A DNA stretch of 12,665 nucleotides from JBHJOF01 sp050330055 (GTDB lineage Bacteria; Pseudomonadota; Alphaproteobacteria; Kiloniellales; JAKSDN01), in the NCBI GenBank assembly GCA_050330055.1, contig JBHJOF010000030.1, positions 1 to 12,665 of the forward strand, written 5' to 3'. Shown here piece after piece: positions 1-6,847 of this stretch. The notes under the pieces were generated by a model. The model was not told the DNA's origin and made no database searches. It was given only the letters and a program-made list of their open reading frames with translations. Positions within the stretch are counted from its first letter, which is position 1, and each line of letters starts with the position of its first letter. Made by a program: the position numbers and the translations under genes.

Positions 1-3000
1 CTCGCCGCCCACTCCTTGACCCGTGCCAGGTGCAGATAGTCGTTGTAGCGCGGCGCCCAGGCCGGACGCGGCTGCGCCAGATAGGGAGTTGCCGGGTCAT
101 CGAACCTGGCTACCAGCCCGGCAAGGCCCTTGAGCGCTTCGGCAGCCAGCTTCGCCGCGTCCTCGCGCACCGCCCTGATCTCGCCGGGCGGCGAGCCGCC
201 GGTCAGGCGCCAGAAGGCGAGGCTGGTCGCGGGCGCAGCCGGCACCCCGGTGAAGCCGCCGGCCGCCGCCATGGCCGCCTCCAGCGGCAGCTGCGGCGAG
301 AAGCCCAGGGCCAGGTCCTTGCCCGTGGGCAGCGCGCCGGTCTTGTAGTCGAGGATCGCCAGGCCGCCATCACGCAGCAGGTCGATGCGGTCGGCGGTGG
401 CGGTGACCGTGAAGGAACCGGCGGCAGCATCGAAGCTGTAGGCACCGCGCACCTCGGCCCAGGAGCGCACGATGCCGCGTCGCTGCTCGGCATCGACGCC
501 GGCAAACCAGCGCGCGATGCGCTCGAAGCGCGGCCACCAGAACGCATGCAGCCCCGGCTTGGCGCGCAGCGGCGCGAAGACCACGCGGCCAAGCTCTATC
601 AACGCAGCCTCGGCATCGGCCGGTGGCGCCTCGGGATGCGTGGCGACGTAGCGCTCCAGCACGCGGTGGATCAACGTGCCGCGCTCGGCCGCGCCGGGAT
701 CGGCGTCAAGCGGATCGAGCGGCTGCAGCTTCAGGATCTTCGCCGCGTAGAGCGCGTAGGGATCGCGCATCCAGGTCTCGACCTGGGTGACCGAGAGCCG
801 GCGCGGCCGCGCGGCAAGCGGCGGACAGGGCGCAGGCGGACCGGGCCGCTCGATCTGCACCGGGCGGTCGAGCGTGGCGGCCCAGGTGCGCCACTGCGGC
901 CCCTCTCGTTGCAAGGCGTCGCGCCTGATGGACCAGGGGCCGAGCGCACGCAGCAACGCGTCGATGCGTAAGAGCCAGCGCGACGGTACGCTGGGCGTGC
1001 CTTCCACGCGCGTAGCGCGGGTCAGGTAGACTTCGGGCGCGGCGCAGGCTTGCGTAAAGTCGTGCGCCGAGAGACCGATGCGCCGCTCGACCGGCGGCAG
1101 GCCGAAGTCGGCGCGCATCGGCCGGCTGAGCCAGGGACCGGGGTTGGTCTCCGCCGGCCAAGTGCCCTCGTTGAGCCCGCTGAGCACGGTTACGTCGGCG
1201 TGCTGCAGGCGCGCTTCCAGTGGACCGAGAATGGCAAGGCGCGGATGGCTGCCGTGGCGCGGCCGCACCGCCCCACCACCATCGGGGCCGGACAGCAGGC
1301 CGGCGAGCAGCGCCGGATAGCGCTCGCCACGAAGTGGGGGACCAGAAGCCGCGGCGGCGCGAAGCTCTGCCATGAAGTCGGCTGCGGCCTCGCCGGCCTC
1401 CTTGTCCCAGAGGCGCGCCGCGCCGCTCGCTCCCTCACTGGCGGCCAATGCCTCGGCGAAGGCGATGTGGCCGGTGACGATCTCGGCCAGGCCGGCGCGC
1501 GGATCGTCGAGCGCGGCGATGAAATCGGCCGCCATGCGCTCCAGCTCGCCGAGCCAGTCGACGAGGCCGGGTTCCGCCGCTTTGCCCGCGAACTCCAGGG
1601 CACGCCGCAGACCAGCGAACCCAGGCGCCGGGCGCGGGCCGCGCAGCACGGCAATCTCCAGTGCGCGCACCCTGGCGCGAAAAGCGCCCTCGGACCGGCC
1701 GCCGGCGGCCAGAGGATGCTTGAGCGCGGCTAGCAGCGGCAGCGGTGCCAGGCGCTCGGCGATCATGCTCGCGGTCAGGCGCAGGAAGGTGCCGGGCGCG
1801 GTCTCGCCGAGCGGCAGGCCGGCCGAGTCGTCGATTTCGATGCCCCAGCGGCGCAGCTCGGCCGCAACGCGCCGCGCCAGCGCACGGTCTGGCGTCACCA
1901 GCGCGGCGGTGCGGCCGGGCACCTGCAAGGCCTGGCGTAGAATGAGGGCGACCACCGCCGCCTCCTCGCCGGGCCCGGCGCAATCGATGCGGCGCAGCCC
2001 GGCCAGCGCCGCCTCCAGCTTCGCACGGCCATCCGGGTCGCACTCGCCAAGCAGCACCGCGGGATCGGCCGCCGCCGACTCGGCCGGACGCAGCGCCATG
2101 TCGATGAAGGCGGCACGCAGCCGTCGCTCGGGCGGCTCGATCGCGTCGGGCCAGTCGGGAACCTCGGCCGGCTCGACGCCGAGCCGCGCCAAGAGCTGCG
2201 CCAGGCCGTGCTGCGGATGCACCGGGTCGCCGCGCGCCGCCGCCCAGCTCGCCGCATCCATCGAGCGGTCGAGCCCGGGCAGCACCACCTGGCCCCGTGG
2301 CAGGCGCGCCACCACCTCGATCAGCGCCGCTGTGGCCGGGATGCTGCCGGTCGAGCCGGCGACCAGCACCGGCGTATCAGGGGGATCGTGGCGCCAGGCC
2401 TCGGCCTGGGCTTCGAGCAGGCGGCGGCGGCGTTCGGCGGTGCCGATGCAGCCCTCGGATGCGAGAAGCTTCGGCCACTGCTCGGTGACGATCTTGAGGA
2501 ACCGCAAGGTGAGCTGCCAGTGATCGGCATAGTCGGCCGGCACCAGGTCGGCCAGGTGATCGAAGCCGAGGCCTTCGGTCTCGACCTGGTCGAGCAGCCG
2601 GCCGAGCTCGGCCGCCAGGCGCACCGCCTGGTCCTCGCTGGCCGCGACCACCGCCGGCCGGCCGGCGGACGCCTCCGATTCGACGGCGCTTTCGACCTTG
2701 GCCCACTTCAGAATGAGCTGGCTCAGCAGCAGTTGCCGCCGCAGCGGCGGCATGGCCGGCGGCAGGCGCGCTGCGTCGGCGAAGCCGGGCAGCGCGTCGG
2801 CGTCGGCGAAGAGCAGCTCCTCGGCGTCGAGGTCGCCCAGCGGCACCAGGCGCGGCAGCACCAGGGCGCGGCCGCCGCTGGCACGCAGGAAGGCCTCGAC
2901 CAGCGCGCGGCAGGCGCGCCGCGTCGGCAGCAGGATCATCGCGCTCGCCAGATCGAGCGGCTCAGCGCTCCAGCGCGCCAAGAGGCCTCGCGCCAGCACG

Positions 3001-3074
3001 TCGACGAAGGACCAGGCCGCCGGAATGCTGTAGACCGCCGGCGGCCGCTCTGTCTGCGCCGAAGCCTCGCTCAT
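1..3074 (-). CDS. addB: Double-strand break repair protein AddB, alphaproteobacterial type (3' end cut by window)
   Basis: AddB is one subunit of the AddAB helicase-nuclease, which resects DNA double-strand ends for RecA-dependent recombination in the cytoplasm. Reading the minus strand from 3074 gives 1,024 codons with no stop, running off the window edge. The N-terminal helicase-like part has ILLPTRRACRALVEAF at about residues 47-62, typical of alphaproteobacterial AddB. The C-terminal PD-(D/E)XK nuclease is present: H803 in GTLIH, D909 and K911 in LDYKTG, and Q928 in FSPQLPLEA. The last visible residues (HLARVKEWAA) resemble the usual C-terminus, so probably only a few residues are missing. 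The ATG at 3074 is the only start after an in-frame TGA about 30 nt upstream; no strong Shine-Dalgarno is visible, only a GGGA. addA would be expected just beyond the left edge. An inverted-repeat element begins 31 bp upstream of the start. Confidence 0.95.
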   Translation of the reverse strand, partial: MSEASAQTERPPAVYSIPAAWSFVDVLARGLLARWSAEPLDLASAMILLPTRRACRALVEAFLRASGGRALVLPRLVPLGDLDAEELLFADADALPGFADAARLPPAMPPLRRQLLLSQLILKWAKVESAVESEASAGRPAVVAASEDQAVRLAAELGRLLDQVETEGLGFDHLADLVPADYADHWQLTLRFLKIVTEQWPKLLASEGCIGTAERRRRLLEAQAEAWRHDPPDTPVLVAGSTGSIPATAALIEVVARLPRGQVVLPGLDRSMDAASWAAARGDPVHPQHGLAQLLARLGVEPAEVPDWPDAIEPPERRLRAAFIDMALRPAESAAADPAVLLGECDPDGRAKLEAALAGLRRIDCAGPGEEAAVVALILRQALQVPGRTAALVTPDRALARRVAAELRRWGIEIDDSAGLPLGETAPGTFLRLTASMIAERLAPLPLLAALKHPLAAGGRSEGAFRARVRALEIAVLRGPRPAPGFAGLRRALEFAGKAAEPGLVDWLGELERMAADFIAALDDPRAGLAEIVTGHIAFAEALAASEGASGAARLWDKEAGEAAADFMAELRAAAASGPPLRGERYPALLAGLLSGPDGGGAVRPRHGSHPRLAILGPLEARLQHADVTVLSGLNEGTWPAETNPGPWLSRPMRADFGLPPVERRIGLSAHDFTQACAAPEVYLTRATRVEGTPSVPSRWLLRIDALLRALGPWSIRRDALQREGPQWRTWAATLDRPVQIERPGPPAPCPPLAARPRRLSVTQVETWMRDPYALYAAKILKLQPLDPLDADPGAAERGTLIHRVLERYVATHPEAPPADAEAALIELGRVVFAPLRAKPGLHAFWWPRFERIARWFAGVDAEQRRGIVRSWAEVRGAYSFDAAAGSFTVTATADRIDLLRDGGLAILDYKTGALPTGKDLALGFSPQLPLEAAMAAAGGFTGVPAAPATSLAFWRLTGGSPPGEIRAVREDAAKLAAEALKGLAGLVARFDDPATPYLAQPRPAWAPRYNDYLHLARVKEWAA

Positions 3075-3105
3075 GGGTCGGTCCCAGTAGTGGACTCTTG
3101 CTCAT

Positions 3106-3264
3106 GTCACCCTCACCCTCCCAATGCTTCGCATTGGGCCCCTCCCTCTCCCCTCGAGGGAGAGGGAAGTGGAGCGCGTCTGTTTTCCCCTCTCCCTTGA
3201 GGGGAGAGGGAGGGGCCCCCAATGGACCACGGGCCGCGCCAGCGCGTGGGAGGGTGAGGGTGAC
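3106..3264. mobile_element. 159-bp MITE-like inverted-repeat element between murU and addB
   Basis: The ends are a perfect 18-bp inverted repeat, gtcaccctcaccctccca at 3106-3123 and its complement at 3247-3264. Inside, a second pair of arms (about 3133-3168 and 3183-3222) is inverted with a 2-bp gap. Each inner arm is itself a hairpin of the CCCTCTCCC/GGGAGAGGG kind, and a small CCAATGC-TTC-GCATTGG hairpin lies at 3121-3137. There is no room for a transposase, and ORFs through it are repetitive and not protein-like. It looks like a non-autonomous or REP/MITE-type repeat of the sort scattered in many GC-rich proteobacterial genomes. No clear target-site duplication is visible. It probably lies in the addB leader or promoter region. 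Confidence 0.75.
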
Positions 3265-3382
3265 TACGATAGAGCAGACAGTCGGGATAGCGTGCAAGCC
3301 TTAGCGAAACGTCGTGCCGTGCAATTCCAAACGCGCGTCAACATTGGGAATTCCGGGGACAGCCTCGACTGCACCCGGACCG
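3265..3382. other. Remaining intergenic DNA between the murU stop and the inverted-repeat element
   Basis: Together with the element this makes a 308-bp gene-free gap (3075-3382). The stretch is less GC-rich than the genes around it and contains a GGAATTCC palindrome near 3349. On the minus strand it could hold the addB promoter, but no -35/-10 pair is convincing. No intrinsic terminator for murU is seen apart from the hairpins of the element. Confidence 0.4.
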
Positions 3383-4120
3383 TCACCGCTGCACCGCTAC
3401 GGTATGCAGGTGACGCAGGGCCTCCTCGGCCTCGCTGAGCGCCTGCGGCGTGCCGATGTGGAACCAGTCGCCGTCGTGGCGCAGGCCCCAGAGCCGACCG
3501 GCCTCCTGCGCCTTGTCATAGATCGTGTTGAGCGAGAAACGCCCTTCCGGCACGCCGGCGAAGAGGCGCGGGTGCAGGATCTGGATGCCGGCGAAGACGA
3601 AGGGCGCGATCTCGCGCTCGCCGCGACGGCGCAGCTGGCCGAGCGGGTCCATGATGAAGTCGCCGGCCCCGTAGTAGCCCAGCGCATAGGCCGTGGGATG
3701 CAGCAGCAGCAGCGCGTCCATGTGGGCGTCGTCCCACATCGCTGCGAGACGCTGCAGCGCCGGCGTACGGCCGTCGAGCCACAGCATGTCGGCATTGGCG
3801 ACGATGAAGGCCTCCGCGCCCAGCAGCGGCAGCGCCCGGCGCACGCCGCCGCCGGTCTCCAGCATGGTCTCCTCGGGGGAGAAGACGATGCGCGGCCGCG
3901 TACGGCCAGCCAGGTGCGCCTCGATCATCGCGCCCAGGTGACAGAGGTTGATCACCACCTCTTGGACGCCGGCGGCCTCGAGGCGATCGAGCGCATGATC
4001 GAGCATGGCCTTGCCGCAGACCTCGACCAGCGGCTTGGGCAGGCTGTCGGTGATCGGGCGCATGCGCTCGCCGCGGCCGGCCGCCAGCAGCATGGCACGC
4101 TTCGGCATGGCGCTGCTCAT
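3383..4120 (-). CDS. murU: N-acetylmuramate-1-phosphate uridylyltransferase MurU (nucleotidyltransferase family)
   Basis: MurU transfers UMP from UTP to MurNAc-1-phosphate, giving UDP-MurNAc. This is the last step of the peptidoglycan salvage route that bypasses MurA and MurB. The 245-residue protein has the NTP-transferase signature LAAGRGERMRPITDSLPKP at residues 12-30, ETGGG at 88-92 and NAD at 109-111, where D111 is the expected Mg ligand. Near the C-terminus W219-F-H-I-G-T224 stands where MurU and RmlA have WxDxGT, so the second metal-binding Asp is His221. The ATG at 4120 overlaps the amgK stop as ATGA, which implies translational coupling; M5 is a possible alternative start. Pairing with an AmgK-type kinase upstream supports MurU over a generic mannose-1-phosphate or glucose-1-phosphate nucleotidyltransferase. 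Substrate choice is inferred from context and family. Confidence 0.87.
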   Translation of the reverse strand: MSSAMPKRAMLLAAGRGERMRPITDSLPKPLVEVCGKAMLDHALDRLEAAGVQEVVINLCHLGAMIEAHLAGRTRPRIVFSPEETMLETGGGVRRALPLLGAEAFIVANADMLWLDGRTPALQRLAAMWDDAHMDALLLLHPTAYALGYYGAGDFIMDPLGQLRRRGEREIAPFVFAGIQILHPRLFAGVPEGRFSLNTIYDKAQEAGRLWGLRHDGDWFHIGTPQALSEAEEALRHLHTVAVQR

Positions 4121-5148
4121 GCAGGCCCGTCCGGCGCCGGCATGCGGCGGCTGCCGGGCGGCAGCACCTGATCGAACCAGGCCTTGACTTCGGCCAGCGC
4201 CGGATGCGCGAGGTCGCCTTCGAGCAGGCGCCAGACCCGCGGAATGTGCGTCAGGTACTGCGGCTTGCCGTCGCGCCGGCAGAGCCGCGTGAAGATGCCG
4301 ATGATCTTGGCGTTGCGTTGCGCCCCCAGCACCGCGTAGGAGGCGCGCAGCGTTTCGCGATCGAGCGTCGGGAAGGCGTCCAGGTAGCGGGCCAGCATGG
4401 CCTTGGCCAGGTCCTTGCAGACGTCGCGCCGCGCATCCTCCAAGAGCGAGACCAGGTCATAGCTGACCGGGCCGACCACGGCGTCCTGGAAGTCGAGCAG
4501 GCCGCAGGCGGCGACGCCCTCGCGGCCGTCCACCACCATCAGGTTGTCGACGTGATAGTCGCGCAGCACCAGGGTGTCGGGCACGGCGTGCGCGATGGAA
4601 AAGACGCTGCGCCAGGCCGCGACGTAGGACTCGCGCAGCGCCGCGTCGGGCCGGCCGCCGGTCACCGCCGGCAGATACCAGTCGGGAAGCAGCAGAGCCT
4701 CGGCCAGGAGGCGCTGGTCGTCGTAGGGCGGCAGGCCGCTGTTGCTGTCCAGGCTGTCGGGCGGGAAGCGCTTGTGCAGCGCGATCAGCAGGTCGACGGC
4801 GAGACGGTAGAGCGCTGCCTCGTCGGCACCAGCGGCCAGCGCCCGGGTGAAAGTGCGGTCGCCCAGGTCCTCGAGCAGCATGAAGCCGGCCTTCTCGTCG
4901 ACTGCGTAGGCGCGCGGCGCGCTGAAGCCCTGGCCGGTCAGCAGGCGGTCGACACGGTAGTAGGCGGCGACGTTCTCCTGCGGCGGCGGCGCGTCCATCA
5001 GCACCGCAGTCTCGTTCTTGCGCACCAGGCGGTCGTAGCGCCGGAACGAGGCATCGGCGGCGAGCAGCCGGCGTTCGGCGTCGCCCCAGCCGGCGCCGGC
5101 CAGGAAGCGCGCGATCAGGCGCTCGCGCTCGGGGCTAGGTGTCGCCAT
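4117..5148 (-). CDS. amgK: AmgK-type anomeric MurNAc/GlcNAc kinase (APH phosphotransferase fold)
   Basis: AmgK phosphorylates the anomeric hydroxyl of N-acetylmuramic acid (and GlcNAc) to give the 1-phosphate that MurU then uses. The 343-residue protein has the aminoglycoside phosphotransferase/choline kinase fold. VLRDYHVDNLMV at about 194-205 supplies the catalytic Asp197 and Asn202. LLDFQDAVVGPVSYDLVSLL at about 217-236 supplies the metal-binding Asp219. ASFRRYDRL near 33-41 and LLEDLGD near 91-97 belong to the N-terminal kinase lobe. The gene overlaps the tsaE 3' end by 14 bp and the murU start by 4 bp, so the three are surely co-transcribed. Automatic annotation may call it an aminoglycoside phosphotransferase; the murU neighbour makes antibiotic resistance unlikely. 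No signal peptide is seen, so it is cytoplasmic. Confidence 0.88.
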   Translation of the reverse strand: MATPSPERERLIARFLAGAGWGDAERRLLAADASFRRYDRLVRKNETAVLMDAPPPQENVAAYYRVDRLLTGQGFSAPRAYAVDEKAGFMLLEDLGDRTFTRALAAGADEAALYRLAVDLLIALHKRFPPDSLDSNSGLPPYDDQRLLAEALLLPDWYLPAVTGGRPDAALRESYVAAWRSVFSIAHAVPDTLVLRDYHVDNLMVVDGREGVAACGLLDFQDAVVGPVSYDLVSLLEDARRDVCKDLAKAMLARYLDAFPTLDRETLRASYAVLGAQRNAKIIGIFTRLCRRDGKPQYLTHIPRVWRLLEGDLAHPALAEVKAWFDQVLPPGSRRMPAPDGPA

Positions 5149-5665
5149 GCCGGTTCCCAGGGAAATCCGCTATCTCGATGAGCCGCTCCGGCCAGTCGCC
5201 GCCGCCCTCGAGGCGCGCCAGCCGCTCATCGGGCGTCTTGCCGAAGGCCAGAGCCACCTCGAGCCGCGCCGCGGGCAGCAGCGGGCCGAGCCGCTCCGGC
5301 CATTCGACCAGGCTGATCGCCTCGGCGAGCGCCTCCTCCAGGCCGAGCTCGTAGGCCTCCTCCGGCGCGCCCAGGCGGTAGAGGTCGAAATGCCAGACCG
5401 GCGCCGGCGCCCGATCATAGGTCTGCACCAGGGTGAAGGTCGGGCTCGGCACCTCCTCCGGACTCGGCTCGGCCGCACCGGGACGCGGCAAGGCGTTGAT
5501 GAAGGCGCGAGCAAAGGTGGTCTTGCCGACCCCCAGGTCGCCGGAAAGCGCGATCACGTCGCCGCGCCGGGCCAGCCCGGCCAGGCGCGCCGCCAGTGCC
5601 CGGGTGGCGGCCTCGTTCGCCAGGGTGAGGGTCATCGGTCGGAGGTCGAGGTCTGTGATCGCCAT
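5135..5665 (-). CDS. tsaE: tRNA t6A biosynthesis ATPase TsaE
   Basis: TsaE is the small ATPase that works with TsaB and TsaD to place threonylcarbamoyl on A37 of ANN-decoding tRNAs. The 176-residue protein is slightly longer than the usual 150-160. It shows the Walker A motif GDLGVGKT at 42-49, the family motif SPTFTLVQTY at 74-83, HFDLYRL at 92-98 and the LVEWPERLG motif at 119-127. The ATG at 5665 is preceded in frame by two TAA codons, so it is the furthest possible start. M11, ten codons in, is a credible alternative, and neither has a strong Shine-Dalgarno. It is the first gene of the tsaE-amgK-murU run and diverges from the ferredoxin reductase gene across 153 bp. Confidence 0.95.
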   Translation of the reverse strand: MAITDLDLRPMTLTLANEAATRALAARLAGLARRGDVIALSGDLGVGKTTFARAFINALPRPGAAEPSPEEVPSPTFTLVQTYDRAPAPVWHFDLYRLGAPEEAYELGLEEALAEAISLVEWPERLGPLLPAARLEVALAFGKTPDERLARLEGGGDWPERLIEIADFPGNRHGDT

Positions 5666-5818
5666 GCCGGCTTCTTATTAGCGATGGGCCTCCCTCCCAT
5701 CAACAGGCCCCTTAACCCCGTGGGGCTTGCTTGGGGTGGCCGGGATGGCCATCTTGGCGCCCGTTCCCGTGGCGTCCAGGGGCCGCCCGGAGACCAGAGA
5801 GGAGCCCAGCCCGCCACC
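5666..5818. promoter_or_regulatory. Divergent promoter region between tsaE and the ferredoxin reductase gene
   Basis: This short region must contain the promoters for both divergent units. It holds small palindromes (GATGGG/CCCATC at 5682-5700, CCCCGTGGGG at 5715-5724, GATGGCCATC near 5743) and one TTAAC half-site at 5712-5716, but no complete CtrA box. No -35/-10 pair is convincing by eye. A purine run AGAGAGGAG at 5796-5804 is the likely Shine-Dalgarno of the plus-strand gene, with a rather long 14-nt spacer. Confidence 0.4.
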
Positions 5819-6841
5819 ATGGCACAGCCGATCGAAACCACCGATGTCGTCATAGTCGGCGCCGGCCCGGTCGGCCTCTTCGCCGTCTTCGAGCTCGGCA
5901 TGCTGAAGATCCGCAGCCATCTGATCGATTCGCTGGGCGCGATCGGCGGCCAGTGCGCGGCGCTCTATCCCGAGAAGCCGATCTACGACATCCCGGGCTA
6001 CCCGAAAGTCATGGCCGGCGAGTTGATCGAGCAGCTGAAGGCGCAGGCCGCGCCGTTCAAGCCGGTCTACCACCTGGGCCAACGCTGCGACCGGGTCGAG
6101 CGTCAGGCGGACGGCGGCTGGCTGGTCGAGACCTCGGCCGGCTCGCGCATCGCCTGCCGCGCCATCGTGATCGCCGCCGGCAGCGGCGCGTTCGGCCCGA
6201 ACCGCCCGCCGTTGTCCGGCATCGAGGACTACGAGGAGCGCTCGGTCTTCTATCTCGTCGCGCGGCGCGAGGACTTCCGCGGCAAGCGCATCGTCATTGC
6301 CGGCGGCGGCGATTCGGCGGTCGACTGGGCGCTGTCGCTGGCCGAGCTGGCCGAGAAGATCTACGTCGTGCATCGCCGCGCCAAGTTCCGCGCCGCGCCG
6401 GAAAGCGTCGCGCAGATGCAGCATCTGGCGGCCGAAGGCCCGCTCGAGCTGGTGGTGCCCTATCAGCTGCACGGGCTGGAAGGTACGGACGGACGGCTCG
6501 AAGCGGTGATCGTGCGCAGCCTCGAGGGCGACGAGCGCCGCCTGCCGGCCGACGCCCTGCTCGCCTTCTTCGGCCTCTCGATGAACCTGGGGCCGATCGC
6601 CGAGTGGGGCCTGGCGCTCGACCACCACCACGTCACCGTCGATCCGGCGAGCTGCCAGACCAGCCAGCCGGGCATCTTCGCGATCGGCGACATCGCGCAC
6701 TATCCCGGCAAGCTGAAGCTGATCCTGACCGGCTTCGCAGACGCCGCTGCCGCCGCGCACGCGATCCATCACCTGGTCTACCCGGACCAGGAGCTGCACT
6801 GGGAATACTCGACCACCAAGGGCCTGCCCGGCGCGGCTTAA
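5819..6841 (+). CDS. Thioredoxin-reductase-like ferredoxin/flavodoxin-NADP+ reductase
   Basis: This FAD enzyme moves electrons between NADP(H) and ferredoxin or flavodoxin. The 340-residue protein has an N-terminal FAD dinucleotide fold with GAGPVG at 14-19 and the GGQCAALYPEKPIYDIPGYP segment at 43-62. The NADP-binding domain has GGGDSAVDWA at 162-171 and HRRAKFRA at 185-192. The C-terminal FAD site is GDIAHYPGKLKLILTGFAD at 290-308. It lacks the CxxC redox pair of true thioredoxin reductases, which points to the FNR branch typified by Bacillus YumC. The open frame extends far upstream, but homology begins at the ATG at 5819, downstream of a purine-rich Shine-Dalgarno, and the earlier part is antisense to tsaE. 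The gene sits alone between tsaE and divL, and its stop lies 6 bp from the divL stop. The physiological partner is not shown by context. Confidence 0.9.
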   Translation: MAQPIETTDVVIVGAGPVGLFAVFELGMLKIRSHLIDSLGAIGGQCAALYPEKPIYDIPGYPKVMAGELIEQLKAQAAPFKPVYHLGQRCDRVERQADGGWLVETSAGSRIACRAIVIAAGSGAFGPNRPPLSGIEDYEERSVFYLVARREDFRGKRIVIAGGGDSAVDWALSLAELAEKIYVVHRRAKFRAAPESVAQMQHLAAEGPLELVVPYQLHGLEGTDGRLEAVIVRSLEGDERRLPADALLAFFGLSMNLGPIAEWGLALDHHHVTVDPASCQTSQPGIFAIGDIAHYPGKLKLILTGFADAAAAAHAIHHLVYPDQELHWEYSTTKGLPGAA

Positions 6842-6847
6842 GTTGGT

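Noticed and set aside
30..971. Long plus-strand open frames opposite addB and other genes
   Set aside because: They are GC-bias shadows: Arg/Gly/Ala-rich, without motifs, and antisense to genes with complete family signatures.
3270..3300. Minus-strand TTGCAC...CTCTAT as an addB promoter
   Set aside because: Both hexamers match the sigma-70 consensus poorly, so it is not called.
3098..3438. Short open frames through the inverted-repeat element
   Set aside because: Their residues come from the CCCTCTCCC repeats, with no Shine-Dalgarno or protein family resemblance.
4117..5148. Aminoglycoside resistance gene
   Set aside because: The APH fold is shared with AmgK, and the overlapping murU gene points to sugar salvage rather than drug modification.
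5700..5716. Possible CtrA box before tsaE (TCAA-N8-TTAAC)
   Set aside because: The first block is imperfect and the spacing is 8, not 7; only one good half-site is present.
5147..5818. Upstream extension of the ferredoxin reductase open frame
   Set aside because: It runs antisense through tsaE, has no family homology, and the FAD motif sits at its usual distance from the ATG at 5819.
5809..5822. GCCACCATGG, a perfect vertebrate-style Kozak context at the ferredoxin reductase start
   Set aside because: The gene and surroundings are plainly bacterial; in this GC-rich sequence the match is a coincidence and has no role in bacterial initiation.
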